Of a stretch of 64,000 nucleotides of DNA, positions 42,663-51,941 are shown in pieces (position 1 is the stretch's first letter; every line of letters starts with the position of its first letter). This stretch comes from Flagellimonas_B algarum. Its GTDB lineage: Bacteria; Bacteroidota; Bacteroidia; Flavobacteriales; Flavobacteriaceae. Location: NCBI RefSeq assembly GCF_040513375.1, contig NZ_JBEVTG010000002.1:1330107-1394106 (forward strand), written 5' to 3'. A model generated the notes under the pieces. It was not told the origin of the DNA, did no database searches, and saw only the letters and a list, made by a program, of their open reading frames with translations. The translations under genes were made by a program, and so were the position numbers.

Positions 42663-43529
42663 CTACAAGTTATTTAGGCAATAGTCCAAAAGCTCTGCAT
42701 CAGCAGTAGGATTCGGACTTATATCCACAACGACATTGCCATTTGCCGAGGTTACCTGGGCGGAGACTTCTTCATCAAAAGCCCCGGAGGTGAACACTAT
42801 GGATATTTCTTGTGCGCCATCAGGCACATTAAAGGTTACACTGCCGGCCGAACCGTCATCCAAGGTATAACTGGTCGCCTCGCCGTCGATGGTCACCACG
42901 AGGGCGGCATCGTTCCAACCATCCCCGAAAGAATCCTGGAAATCAATGGTCCAATCGCCTGCCGTTGGTACGGTCGGTGGGCACACCACGGTCGACACAT
43001 AGGCGAAGGGCGAACTAAAAAACGACCCCCCGAGTACGGTACCGTTGGCATTGTTCGTAAATACCCGGCCGTCGGTCAACTCGGCTTCCAAACGAAAATT
43101 GAATTGATCTCCGCCTTCGATATCGGCAAAGGCGATTCCGGTAGCCGCCAGGGCATCACTGAAACTGACCGTCAAGTCGGTTCGCGGCAATCCGAAGGGG
43201 CCCGTTGTAAAGGTTGCGGGATCCAAAGTGGCAATGGCCGTTTCGGCCGTACTTTGGTCACCCCCTAAGGTACTCTGATCATTGAAGGCCACGAAAACGC
43301 GTACTTCAGACAGCAAGGTACCACCTTCGGCATCTTGTACTTCGAGGGTCACCCCCCACTCTGAAGTGGTATCGAATATGTTATAGCTTGAACTGATCGT
43401 ATTCACGGTACGCAAGACCAAACCGCGCTCGACGCTGTCGTCAACGGTGTCGATCAGTTTATCATCGGAGCTGCAGGAAACCACCAGTATTCCCACAGCC
43501 ATCATTACATAATTTTTAATGCTTTTCAT
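42663..43529 (-). CDS. Hypothetical lipoprotein with an FGDGWN beta-domain
   Basis: This 288-residue lipoprotein (lipobox LVVSC, then SSDDKLIDT) has no recognised enzyme family. Residues about 185-245 read DWTIDFQDSFGDGWNDAALVVTIDG, a motif seen in many exported flavobacterial beta-sandwich proteins. The rest looks like paired beta-sandwich domains (residues 35-175). It is the last gene of the SusC/SusD arm (13 bases after SusD) and so may be a surface glycan-binding protein analogous to SusE/F. That role is inferred from position only. Confidence 0.6.
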   Translation of the reverse strand: MKSIKNYVMMAVGILVVSCSSDDKLIDTVDDSVERGLVLRTVNTISSSYNIFDTTSEWGVTLEVQDAEGGTLLSEVRVFVAFNDQSTLGGDQSTAETAIATLDPATFTTGPFGLPRTDLTVSFSDALAATGIAFADIEGGDQFNFRLEAELTDGRVFTNNANGTVLGGSFFSSPFAYVSTVVCPPTVPTAGDWTIDFQDSFGDGWNDAALVVTIDGEATSYTLDDGSAGSVTFNVPDGAQEISIVFTSGAFDEEVSAQVTSANGNVVVDISPNPTADAELLDYCLNNL

Positions 43530-43541
43530 AAACGTAGATTT

Positions 43542-45275
43542 TTAATTAGCTATTGGAAATGAGCCCGCAGGGTTCGTATCCCAGAATACCTGCACGGTCT
43601 GATCGGTCTTTTGGGTGATGTTCGGGTTCGAGGTCACCGCCTGGTTCGGATAGTACATCGAACGGATGAAGGCACCCGGACTCGGTTCACGGTTCGGTTG
43701 CAAGGTAGTTGGAAAACCGGTCCTTCTATAGAAGTTATAGGTCTCGATCCCATTGCCGTAGTTACCGACGAAAAACTGCTCGGCGAACACATCCCATTTG
43801 TCATCCCCCGTAGCCGCATTGAAGGCATCAATGGCATCGCTGACGAAACCGGATACCTCGGCCGAAGAGGGTTCGAACGAAAGGTCACCCCCGGTATCGT
43901 TGGCAGCAAAAGACTGTACCTTGGCGATTTGCTTGTTCATCCCGTTTTGCAGCGCGGTGGCCGCAGCGGCCATATCGCCTTGGGCCATGGCGAATTCAGC
44001 GATCCAAAAGTCGACCATATAGGCATTCAAAATGGCGGTGATTCCGGTTCCACCGGCCCCGAACGAATTCGGATTGGAATTTTGGGCGATCGCTTGAAAA
44101 CTATCGTCGTCGAAGCGTCCTCCCGTTGGGTACACCCCGTGCGCGGTTTTCAATAGTCCGTCCGGCGGTCCTCCTTCATCATCACCGTGGTCCCTACCCC
44201 AATACCCATTCGATAGGGCACAGAAAGTAAATCCGCCCGAAACGTAATGGGCCGGTGGGGTCTGTAGCGAACAGGTCAACAACTCCTCATCCGGGGCCTC
44301 GCCATCCTGACCGGGTACCACGGGCACCTGACGGTAGAAGTAGTAGCGGATTCTTGGATCGTCGTTCACCTGCATCTGGTTCATCAACCAATTTGAGGTG
44401 TAATCACCGGCACCGGCAGAAGCATAGTTCAAACCGTATCTCGGGTGTCGGGTATCGGGTTGGGAGGCACTGGTGCCCGTCCATGTCCAATCCAAATCAT
44501 CGGCCGTATCCTGGATGTAATCCCCGGAGTTGATGATCGCGTTGAAACTGGCCAAGGCATTCGCATCGACCAAACGACGCTGTAGGTAGATCTTCAATTT
44601 CAAGGTGTTCGCGGCTTTGACCCATTTGCTATAATCGTTACCGTAGAAAAAGTCGGTCGACGGATTCGAAGCGGCCGTATTCGTGAAATTCACGATGGCC
44701 TGATCCAATAGTGTCAATGCAGCATCATAGACCGACGCCCCGCTATCCAATACCGGATTCAGAATCTCAGGGGCCCTAGCGGCTTCCGTATAAGGCACAT
44801 CCCCATAAAAATCGACCAGTGAAACGATGACATAGGCCTCGATAAACTGTGAAATACCGATGTGCCGGGTCAAGCCCGCTTCTTCGGCCAAGGGGGTCAT
44901 GTTCCTGATATCGAAGATAATCCCACGATAGGCATTGTCCCATTCGTCATCGGTATCGATATCCTGGTAGCCACTTTGGTAATCACGACTGCCGAATGGC
45001 ATCAACCGGGTCAATTCCTGACCTAAAATCGAAAGGCCGTCGCCATTGACGTTACCTCCCGTCTGAAAGTTATCTTGTGGATCACCGGTCGCATCCCCTT
45101 CCAAGTGCCGTGCGAAATCCTCTTGGATCGAATTCAAAAAGAAATCGGGGCTCGCCTGTGAGGGCGTCAAGAAGTTCGGGTCTTCGGTCAAATCCAATTC
45201 GTTGGTCTCACATGATGCCACGACTAAGAAAGCCGCACATAAAGCCAGTCTGATGTATGTATATAGTCTATTCAT
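43542..45275 (-). CDS. SusD/RagB family (SusD-like) nutrient-binding lipoprotein
   Basis: This 577-residue surface lipoprotein (lipobox VVASC) has the start LTEDPNFLTPSQASPDFFLNSIQEDFA typical of the 'SusD/RagB nutrient-binding' subgroup. Helical SusD repeats follow (ISQFIEAYVIVSLVDFYGDVPYTEA, KWVKAANTLKLKIYLQRRL) and the C-terminal segment YNFYRRTGFPTTLQPN ends the fold. A Met at 45296 would fuse a few residues to the N-terminus, but ATG 45275 is preceded by a GGA-type ribosome-binding site and gives a clean signal peptide. The partner SusC stop lies just upstream. Confidence 0.93.
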   Translation of the reverse strand: MNRLYTYIRLALCAAFLVVASCETNELDLTEDPNFLTPSQASPDFFLNSIQEDFARHLEGDATGDPQDNFQTGGNVNGDGLSILGQELTRLMPFGSRDYQSGYQDIDTDDEWDNAYRGIIFDIRNMTPLAEEAGLTRHIGISQFIEAYVIVSLVDFYGDVPYTEAARAPEILNPVLDSGASVYDAALTLLDQAIVNFTNTAASNPSTDFFYGNDYSKWVKAANTLKLKIYLQRRLVDANALASFNAIINSGDYIQDTADDLDWTWTGTSASQPDTRHPRYGLNYASAGAGDYTSNWLMNQMQVNDDPRIRYYFYRQVPVVPGQDGEAPDEELLTCSLQTPPAHYVSGGFTFCALSNGYWGRDHGDDEGGPPDGLLKTAHGVYPTGGRFDDDSFQAIAQNSNPNSFGAGGTGITAILNAYMVDFWIAEFAMAQGDMAAAATALQNGMNKQIAKVQSFAANDTGGDLSFEPSSAEVSGFVSDAIDAFNAATGDDKWDVFAEQFFVGNYGNGIETYNFYRRTGFPTTLQPNREPSPGAFIRSMYYPNQAVTSNPNITQKTDQTVQVFWDTNPAGSFPIAN

Positions 45276-45297
45276 TTTTCCTTCAATTTTTTTCATC

Positions 45298-48200
45298 TTA
45301 GAATGATGCTTTTACACTTAAACCATACCTTCTAGAACTCGGTCCGTTAAGGAAATCGAAGCCAAATCCGTTACCGACACCCGTACCCGATACATTCGGG
45401 TCGAAATTGGCACCGTCAGGGGTGTTGACCGCATCCCACCATAGGTTTTGGCCCGAGAGCGTGATCGATAAGGATCCAAAAGGCGTCTTATCCAAAAACT
45501 TCTGCGGTAGGGAGTAGCCCAAAGACACTTCCTGCAAACGGATGACCGTTGCATCGTATACCTGCAGTTCGCTAGGTCCGAAAAGGATGTTGTTGAAGTA
45601 GTAATCCGAATTGTTGATCTGTACGTCATTGACCCTGCCGTCACTTTGTTGTACCCCTTGCAGGATGAAGGTATTCTCGCGATCCAAGGTCTCCGTAATC
45701 AATCCCCTACCTAAAAGGGTGGCGATGGTACTCGAATAGATATCCCCACCTTGGGTATAATTCAATTGGAAGCCTAGCGAGAAGTTCTTGTACGACAAGG
45801 TGTTGATCATGTTGGCCACCCAATCGGGGTTCGGATCTCCGATAACACCGTCTTGGGAATCTTGAACGTAATCCCCAGCGGCATTGACGACCAAATTGCC
45901 TTCAGCATCGCGGAGTACGCGACTTCCGTAAATCACCCCTAAAGGTTCCCCTTCGATAGCCGCATTCCCTAAGTTTCCAAATCCGGAATACACGATCAAA
46001 TCGGTATCGTTGCCCAAATCGGTCACCTCGGTCTCGTTGGCGGTGAAGTTGATGTTCGTATTCCAGTTGAACCCATTGTCCTCACTGCGGATCAGGTTCA
46101 AACCGAGATCGATCTCAATACCTTCCCCTTTGATTTCACCCACATTGGTATTGGTCCGGAAGAATCCTGAAGAAGGATCCAAAGGCTGGCTGACGATCAA
46201 ATCGGTCGTAGTTCGTTGGAACACGGAAACATCCAATGAGATCCGGTTGTCCCACCATCTTGATTCGATCCCCAACTCGATCTCGGAAACCTGTTCGGGT
46301 TTTAGGTTCGGGTTACCCAAAGTCAAGCCTGTAGAGTTGCTCACGATATTGGTACCTGTATTGTCTTGAAAGTCTTGGGTATCCAATGACAAGCGATTGG
46401 CAACTGGGTACGAATCGGAGTTTTGATCCGGGAAACCGGCCGAGGTTCCGTATCCAGCCCTGAATTTCAAATACCCTAGGGCATCCCCTTTCAAATCGGT
46501 AAAAGCCGTCGTCGGTACGAAAGACAAACTGGCGCTTGGGTAGAACAAGGTGCGGTTGTCTTTCGCCAGGTTCGATACCCAGTCGTTACGACCGGCAAGG
46601 GTCAAATACAAAATGTTGTCATAATCGAATTCAACCTGTCCGTACAAACCGATCACGTTTCGCTCGAAGCTTCCTTGGATCTCATTTTGATTCAAGAAAT
46701 TGAAATGACGCAAGACCCCAAAAGCCTGTTGCCCGTCACTGGAGACCCCACTTTGATCGAAGGTTTCCCTTCTACCATTAAAACCGACATTGAAGGTCGC
46801 CCCGACTTTTTCGGTCAAGTCGTAATCGCCGTTCAGGGCGAAGTTGTGGTCCCAGATAGTATTGACGTTGTTCCAGGTTTCGTAGATACCGCTTTGCAAG
46901 CGGATGTCGTTACTATTGCTATTGACCCCACCACGGTTCTGGAAATTGACGTTCGACTCGTTATAGTTATCGATACCGACCCTATAAATCAGGTTTAGGT
47001 TATCGGATAAATCGTACTGCAAGCCCATATTCCCGAACACCCGGTTCGTTTCTTGACGGGTCCCGGAGTTGTTCACCGTCCAAAGTGGGTGTTGGATCGA
47101 ATTGTTTTGGCGGTAGTAGACGCTACTGCCATCGATCGGATTCTGGAATGGCAAACCGGCTACATCGACTGATCGCGGCGTAAAGAAGAGATCCCCGAAT
47201 ACGGAAGAACCGCCCCCTGTCGCCCCATTCCCTTGGCTCAAGGCCACCGGCGGCGAAATGAATTTGGTACGGGCATAATTCAACGCACCCGTTACCGTGA
47301 ACTTATTGCTCAATTGTGCCCGGCCCCCGATACCGAAGTTGTTTCGGTTCAAGGAGTTGCCCGGGGTAAAGCCGATATCCTTCAGATAGCCATAATTCGC
47401 ATTGTAGCTGATCTTTCCGTCGTCGGAAGCCCCGGTGATATTGACCGAAGTGGTCGAAACCGTACCGGTTTTGAAGAAGTTACCGAAATTGTCATAGGCT
47501 TGCCACTGGTAGCGCGCCCCTTGGAATTCGGGAAAAGCCGCCGCAAACGAGGCCGTTGAATAAGGGTGCGGCAAGGTACCCGCATCATCGAAGGAGGTGC
47601 TATTGCCCCAACCGGCGACACCCCCGCGATCGAAACTAGGCCCCCAGTTACTGAAAAACCATCCGAACGCCTGATCGAAACCATTTCCGTATTGGTTCTG
47701 GTAATCAGGGGTCGATGCCAATTCATTGAAAAAGAAGGAGGAAGTCACCGTAATCTCGGTTTTCTTCACCCCGGCACCACCACGCCCGGCCTTGGTCGTG
47801 ATCAGGATCACCCCGTTACGCCCCAACGACCCGTACAGGGTAGAGGCCGCAAGCCCTTTCAAGACGTTGACACTTTCGATGCTGTTCGGATCTAAATCCA
47901 AAAAGCGGCTCGATCCGTTGTTTCCGTTGATGAAATCTTGTCGTGACCCTTGACGGCCCGAAGGATTGGTATCCGCATTGAACGGTACCCCATCGACGAT
48001 GAACAACGGCTGGTTGCTTTGGCTAAAGGAATTAAAGCCCCGAATGATAATATTGGTACCTGAACCTGAAAGACCACTCTGTTGGGTGATGTTCACCCCA
48101 GATGCCTTTCCGGTCAATACCCGGCCGATATCCCCTTCAGCGCGCTCTTCAAGTTCGTCGGAGCCAACTTCGGCGACCGCATACCCGAGAGCTTGCTTTT

Positions 48201-48543
48201 CCCTTTTGATACCGAGGGCCGTTACGACCACTTCTTCAAGGGCTTGGGTATCTTCTTGCATTTGTAAGTTTATCGTATTGGAAGGGCCGACCAGGATGCG
48301 TTCCGTTTTTTGACCGATATAGGTGAACAGCAGGGCCTGCCCTTCGGCCGCGTTGATGGCGTAATTGCCATCAAAGTCCGTTTGGGCGCCAACGGTGGTC
48401 CCTTCGACCACAATGTTCACCCCGGGTAACGGAACACCCGCTTGGTCGGTCACCGTTCCGGTCACCGTTTTTTCTTGGGCGAACGCGAAGGCCGTAAAAC
48501 ACAGTAGCGCCAGCATTGCCCCGAACAGTTTCTTTACTTTCAT
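45298..48543 (-). CDS. SusC/RagA family TonB-linked outer-membrane protein
   Basis: This 1081-residue transporter has signal peptide MKVKKLFGAMLALLCFTAFAFA, a CarboxypepD_reg-like domain (TVTGTVTDQAGVPLPGVNIVVEGTTVG, DFDGNYAINA), TonB-box/plug region (LEEVVVTALGIKREKQALGYA, IRGFNSFSQSNQPLFIVDG) and a 22-strand barrel ending VKASF. The ALGIKREKQALGYA start is the commonest flavobacterial subtype. It forms the second SusCD pair of the window with the gene that starts 23 bases downstream. No regulator with an STN domain or ECF/anti-sigma pair is next to it. Confidence 0.96.
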   Translation of the reverse strand: MKVKKLFGAMLALLCFTAFAFAQEKTVTGTVTDQAGVPLPGVNIVVEGTTVGAQTDFDGNYAINAAEGQALLFTYIGQKTERILVGPSNTINLQMQEDTQALEEVVVTALGIKREKQALGYAVAEVGSDELEERAEGDIGRVLTGKASGVNITQQSGLSGSGTNIIIRGFNSFSQSNQPLFIVDGVPFNADTNPSGRQGSRQDFINGNNGSSRFLDLDPNSIESVNVLKGLAASTLYGSLGRNGVILITTKAGRGGAGVKKTEITVTSSFFFNELASTPDYQNQYGNGFDQAFGWFFSNWGPSFDRGGVAGWGNSTSFDDAGTLPHPYSTASFAAAFPEFQGARYQWQAYDNFGNFFKTGTVSTTSVNITGASDDGKISYNANYGYLKDIGFTPGNSLNRNNFGIGGRAQLSNKFTVTGALNYARTKFISPPVALSQGNGATGGGSSVFGDLFFTPRSVDVAGLPFQNPIDGSSVYYRQNNSIQHPLWTVNNSGTRQETNRVFGNMGLQYDLSDNLNLIYRVGIDNYNESNVNFQNRGGVNSNSNDIRLQSGIYETWNNVNTIWDHNFALNGDYDLTEKVGATFNVGFNGRRETFDQSGVSSDGQQAFGVLRHFNFLNQNEIQGSFERNVIGLYGQVEFDYDNILYLTLAGRNDWVSNLAKDNRTLFYPSASLSFVPTTAFTDLKGDALGYLKFRAGYGTSAGFPDQNSDSYPVANRLSLDTQDFQDNTGTNIVSNSTGLTLGNPNLKPEQVSEIELGIESRWWDNRISLDVSVFQRTTTDLIVSQPLDPSSGFFRTNTNVGEIKGEGIEIDLGLNLIRSEDNGFNWNTNINFTANETEVTDLGNDTDLIVYSGFGNLGNAAIEGEPLGVIYGSRVLRDAEGNLVVNAAGDYVQDSQDGVIGDPNPDWVANMINTLSYKNFSLGFQLNYTQGGDIYSSTIATLLGRGLITETLDRENTFILQGVQQSDGRVNDVQINNSDYYFNNILFGPSELQVYDATVIRLQEVSLGYSLPQKFLDKTPFGSLSITLSGQNLWWDAVNTPDGANFDPNVSGTGVGNGFGFDFLNGPSSRRYGLSVKASF

Positions 48544-48919
48544 AGAGTTGAAGTTTTGTTAGTACTTGTTTTGAGTAGCGCAACTGAGAAAGGCGGGCGG
48601 GAAAGAATTTTTTGATAGCTAATTCAAATAACTTCCAAGAAGAAAACAAAACTTAAATGGAATCTTTGTCTTTTAAGAAGTAAGGCCTCTCACCGCCCTA
48701 CCTTTACAATTGCAAGAACAAAACAATCGAACTCCATAGCCAAAAGGGTACTTTTAAAACGGCAGGGACATCAAAAAACCGGCTGCCCATGGGCAAGTAC
48801 CGTTTTTAACATCCGAAAAAAAGCGCGGGAAACCATGGTCTTGGTTTACAGGCAAACAAAAACCCGACACCTCCTCTAGAGGTATCGGGTTTTGTGAATG
48901 TAAGGTGTGGATCGGATTC
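48544..48919. other. Intergenic region between the orphan AraC gene and the second SusC
   Basis: These 376 bases carry the terminator described separately, then the leader and promoter of SusC. I found no exact TAnnTTTG box and no open frame worth calling. Confidence 0.55.
48859..48893 (-). terminator. Terminator after the orphan AraC-domain gene
   Basis: AAAACCCGA (48859-48867) pairs with TCGGGTTTT (48885-48893), and inside it ACCTC (48869-48873) pairs with GAGGT (48879-48883) with a single C/A mismatch. A T-rich tract follows on both sides, so it could act in both directions. Confidence 0.75.
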
Positions 48920-49381
48920 CTAGGCCAACTGGGCAGGGAACCTGCCCATAAGGCGAAAGTCGTTCGGGCTGCTCCCCGTATCTTTCTTAAAGGCGTTGTA
49001 GAAACTGTTCTTGCTATTGAACCCCACCTCGTACATGATGGCCTTGACACTTAAAAAAGGTTCGTTGATCAGCAAGGCCTTGGCTTCGGCAATGCGGTAC
49101 GAATTCAATAAGGAATAAAAGTTCTTGTCGTGAAACCGGTTGATGACCTCTGATATCTTATACCGATCCTGATCGATATGGTTGGCGAGCTGCATCAGGC
49201 TTAGATCGTTTTGCCGATAGATCTTGTCGGTTTCAAAGGCGATATGTATCCTTCTTTTGATTTCCATAGCCTGATCTTCGGTCAGGCCTGATTTACGGTA
49301 TTTCTCTTGCACGTGTTTGTCGGGTATGACCGTTTCTTCAGCGAGGTACTTCAAAACGATCTGTTTTAGAAGACGTTTCAT
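48920..49381 (-). CDS. Orphan AraC-type DNA-binding domain protein
   Basis: This 153-residue protein contains only the C-terminal double helix-turn-helix of AraC regulators (NDLSLMQLANHIDQDRYKISEVINRF, SVKAIMYEVGFNSKNSFYNAFKKDTGSSPNDFRLM). The lead-in YRKSGLTEDQAMEIKRRIHIAFETDKIYR resembles the linker that follows the membrane domain in flavobacterial 7TM-AraC regulators. The upstream 293 bases show no membrane-domain remnant, so this is probably a natural short form and not a broken gene. It likely regulates the adjacent second SusC/SusD operon. Confidence 0.75.
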   Translation of the reverse strand: MKRLLKQIVLKYLAEETVIPDKHVQEKYRKSGLTEDQAMEIKRRIHIAFETDKIYRQNDLSLMQLANHIDQDRYKISEVINRFHDKNFYSLLNSYRIAEAKALLINEPFLSVKAIMYEVGFNSKNSFYNAFKKDTGSSPNDFRLMGRFPAQLA

Positions 49382-49641
49382 TTTTTGATGATGATTTTTG
49401 ATTGATACCCATAATTACCAACAAAAAGCAAAAAAAACGGTGCACCCGATAAGAGTTTACTCGAAGCAGCGGTGCTTTTGGAAGGATTATTTGTTCGCTA
49501 ATGCAGGGGAAATAAGGAAACCGAAACGTTACTATTTGGGAAACGCAATTTTACTTTAAGGATGCCATCACCACAAAGGATATCGAAACACGATGCACAG
49601 TATTTTCGATAAGATTTAATGACGAAGTGTGTGGGAAAACA

Positions 49642-49670
49642 AAAAAGCCACCGGAATTCGGTGGCTTTTT
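49642..49670 (-). terminator. Terminator after tRNA-Val(TAC)
   Basis: AAAAGCCACCG pairs with CGGTGGCTTTTT around a five-base loop, with T on the minus strand. It is just past the tRNA 3' end. Confidence 0.8.
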
Positions 49671-49674
49671 GTTG

Positions 49675-49749
49675 TGGGCCCTACTGGATTCGAACCAGTG
49701 ACCCCCTGCTTGTAAGGCAGGTGCTCTGAACCAACTGAGCTAAGAGCCC
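49675..49749 (-). tRNA. tRNA-Val (anticodon TAC), CCA not encoded
   Basis: On the minus strand it starts GGGCTCTTAGCTCAG. The anticodon stem CCTGC/GCAGG encloses loop CTTACAA (anticodon TAC, Val). The acceptor stem GGGCTCT/AGGGCCC has one G-T pair. The following bases read CAAC after the discriminator A, so CCA is added post-transcriptionally. It shares the TpsiC arm sequence with the other tRNA-Val in this window. Confidence 0.95.
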
Positions 49750-49769
49750 TAATTTTCAAATAGGGAGTG

Positions 49770-49777
49770 CAAATATA
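49770..49777 (-). promoter_or_regulatory. -7 box for tRNA-Val(TAC)
   Basis: The minus strand reads TATATTTG, an exact TAnnTTTG, 20 bases before the tRNA, with TTTT about 20 bases further up as a weak -33. Confidence 0.5.
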
Positions 49778-49818
49778 GCATCATTTTTCTTTTGGATAAA
49801 AGAAAAACCGCAAAATAT

Positions 49819-51030
49819 TCAAAGCGCTTCGGCCACGACAAAGGTACTGCCACCGACATAGATCAAATCGTCTTTTTTTGCTTTTTCCAAAGCTTTTTCC
49901 AAACCCTTTTTAACCGACCCATAGGACTTGCCCAATCGTCCGGAATTTTTGGCTTCAGCGGCCAAAAGTTCGGCATCGAGCCCCCGTGGCACCTTTGGTG
50001 ACACGAAATAGTATTTCGCCCCCTCAGGGAACAGTTGCAACATGCTTTGCCAGTCCTTTTCCTGAACGAAGCCCAACACGAGATGCAGCTTTCGAAACCG
50101 TTGTTCCTTTAATTGCGCCAAGACCCCTTGTAAGCCTTCTTTGTTGTGTGCCGTATCGCAGATCACCAACGGTCGGTCGCCCAATTGCTGCCACCTGCCC
50201 AATAGGCCGGTATTGGTCACTACCTTGCGCAGTCCCTTCTTCAATTCGGCTTCGCTTACTTTGAAATTGACCAACTTTTCCACACAGGCAACAACCCCTT
50301 TTACATTCTTTTCTTGGTAGTTTCCTAATAGGTCCGTAGCATAGGATTCCTTCACCGAGCGGTCGGCAAAGGTAATTTCGGCCTGATGCTGGGCGGCCAC
50401 CAATTGGAAAATCGTCGCCGTTTCGGCCTGGGTTTCACTGACGATGACGGGCACTTCCTTTTTAATGATGCCGGCCTTTTCCAGAGCGATCTTTTGCAGC
50501 GTATTCCCTAAGAGGTCCATATGATCGAATCCGATATTGGTGATCAAGGATACTTCGGGTCGAATGATGTTCGTAGAATCGAGACGTCCTCCCAAACCTA
50601 CTTCTATGATGGCTACGTCGACCTGCTGCTTCGCAAAATGGGCAAAGGCCATGCCCACGGTCATTTCGAAAAAGGACAGCTGGCGGTATTCCAAAAACTC
50701 CCTATGGTCATGGATAAAGGATACGACTTCTTTTTTAGGGATGCCCTTACCGCTGATCTTAATGCGCTCCCTGAAATCCTTTAGGTGGGGAGAGGTATAC
50801 AATCCGACCTTATACCCAGCCTCTTGCAATACCGAAGCCAACATATGGCTGCTAGAGCCCTTACCGTTGGTGCCGGCAACGTGGATGCTTTTGAATTGGG
50901 TATGGGGTTCGCCCAAATAGGAGGAAAATTCTTGGATGTTATCTAACTTGGCGTTATACGCATCGGCCCCTTTTTGCTGGTACATGGGCAATTGGGCGAA
51001 CATCCATTGCAAGGTTTCCTTATAGGTCAC
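49819..51030 (-). CDS. folC: Folylpolyglutamate synthase/dihydrofolate synthase
   Basis: This 403-residue ligase adds glutamates to folates and makes dihydrofolate from dihydropteroate. The P-loop is HVAGTNGKGSSSHMLASVLQ, followed by VGLYTSPHLKDFRERI, the magnesium/ribosyl region EVGLGGRLDSTNII, TNIGFDHMDLLG and the C-terminal DTAHNKEGLQGVL. The start is a GTG whose first base is the last base of the tonB stop, so folC is translationally coupled at the end of the exbB-exbD-tonB operon. Confidence 0.95.
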   Translation of the reverse strand: MTYKETLQWMFAQLPMYQQKGADAYNAKLDNIQEFSSYLGEPHTQFKSIHVAGTNGKGSSSHMLASVLQEAGYKVGLYTSPHLKDFRERIKISGKGIPKKEVVSFIHDHREFLEYRQLSFFEMTVGMAFAHFAKQQVDVAIIEVGLGGRLDSTNIIRPEVSLITNIGFDHMDLLGNTLQKIALEKAGIIKKEVPVIVSETQAETATIFQLVAAQHQAEITFADRSVKESYATDLLGNYQEKNVKGVVACVEKLVNFKVSEAELKKGLRKVVTNTGLLGRWQQLGDRPLVICDTAHNKEGLQGVLAQLKEQRFRKLHLVLGFVQEKDWQSMLQLFPEGAKYYFVSPKVPRGLDAELLAAEAKNSGRLGKSYGSVKKGLEKALEKAKKDDLIYVGGSTFVVAEAL

Positions 51031-51941
51031 TACTGGCCCAATTTAAAGTTCACCACCACAAAACCGATTTGTTGTGAGGGTGCTTTGGCATCGACGTTCC
51101 ACGAATAGGACAAGGCGGTTTTTCGGGCGGGATCCAAAAGGCATTGCGCCGTATTGGTAGTGCCTTTTACCCCCGGAGTGGCCTTGATGACCTTTCCGTT
51201 GCGGTCGACCACGATCCTCACTACGACGCGACCTTCTTCGTTACACTCTTGGCGCACGACGTTCTTACCGACCAAGGAACGCCCGCTCAACCCATAGCCG
51301 CCGGTTCCGCTACCACTGCCCGGGGCTCCGTAGTAGGTAGTCGCATAGGGGTTGCCTTGCGGACTGCCTTTATCACCATTGCGGGTATCGTCGCCTTCGC
51401 TACCGGTGGCCGTGCCCTCCGATTTTCCGATGCCGCCCATTAAGGCGTCCAATTTCTTCTTTTTGGCTTCTTGTTCGCGTTTCAAGCGTTCTGCAGCCTC
51501 TCGTTGTTCGCGCTCCTTACGCTCCGCTTCGGCTTTGGCCTTGGCTTCGGCCTCCCTGGCCTTGCGTTCGGCTTCCTTTTGTTGGCGCAAACGAATCGAC
51601 TCCTCGCTTTCTTGGGTTACTACCTTTTCAATGGGTACTTCTTCCGGAACGGTTTCTTGGGGTTGCTCTTGGGTTTCGACCACCTCTTCGACCACTTCTT
51701 CCTCGACTTCGGGTTCTGCGGGTGGTTCAGGGATATCGACCGGCTCAGATTTGATAGGCTCGGTAGGTTGTTGTTGTCCGCTACCGAATTCCATAGTACC
51801 GAAATTAATGGCAATGCCATTCTCTTCGGGTGGATCCATATAGGTCAAACCGATATAAAAAAGCAATAACAGCAATACACTTAGTAACGCAGTGGTAAGT
51901 GTAAAGGATTTTTTCTTGTGTCTCGTATCTAATAGTGCCAT
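51030..51941 (-). CDS. tonB: TonB-like energy transducer
   Basis: This 303-residue protein has a short basic N-terminus and a single membrane helix (LTTALLSVLLLLLFYIGLTYM). A Pro/Glu-rich extension follows (EPVDIPEPPAEPEVEEEVVEE), then a long Lys/Arg/Glu/Ala coiled coil of the TolA type (EAERKAREAEAKAKAEAERKE), a Gly-rich hinge and a C-terminal TonB-like domain (NEEGRVVVRIVVDRNGKVIKATPGVKGT). It transmits proton-motive force from ExbB/ExbD to outer-membrane transporters. It begins immediately after the exbD stop. Confidence 0.88.
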   Translation of the reverse strand: MALLDTRHKKKSFTLTTALLSVLLLLLFYIGLTYMDPPEENGIAINFGTMEFGSGQQQPTEPIKSEPVDIPEPPAEPEVEEEVVEEVVETQEQPQETVPEEVPIEKVVTQESEESIRLRQQKEAERKAREAEAKAKAEAERKEREQREAAERLKREQEAKKKKLDALMGGIGKSEGTATGSEGDDTRNGDKGSPQGNPYATTYYGAPGSGSGTGGYGLSGRSLVGKNVVRQECNEEGRVVVRIVVDRNGKVIKATPGVKGTTNTAQCLLDPARKTALSYSWNVDAKAPSQQIGFVVVNFKLGQ

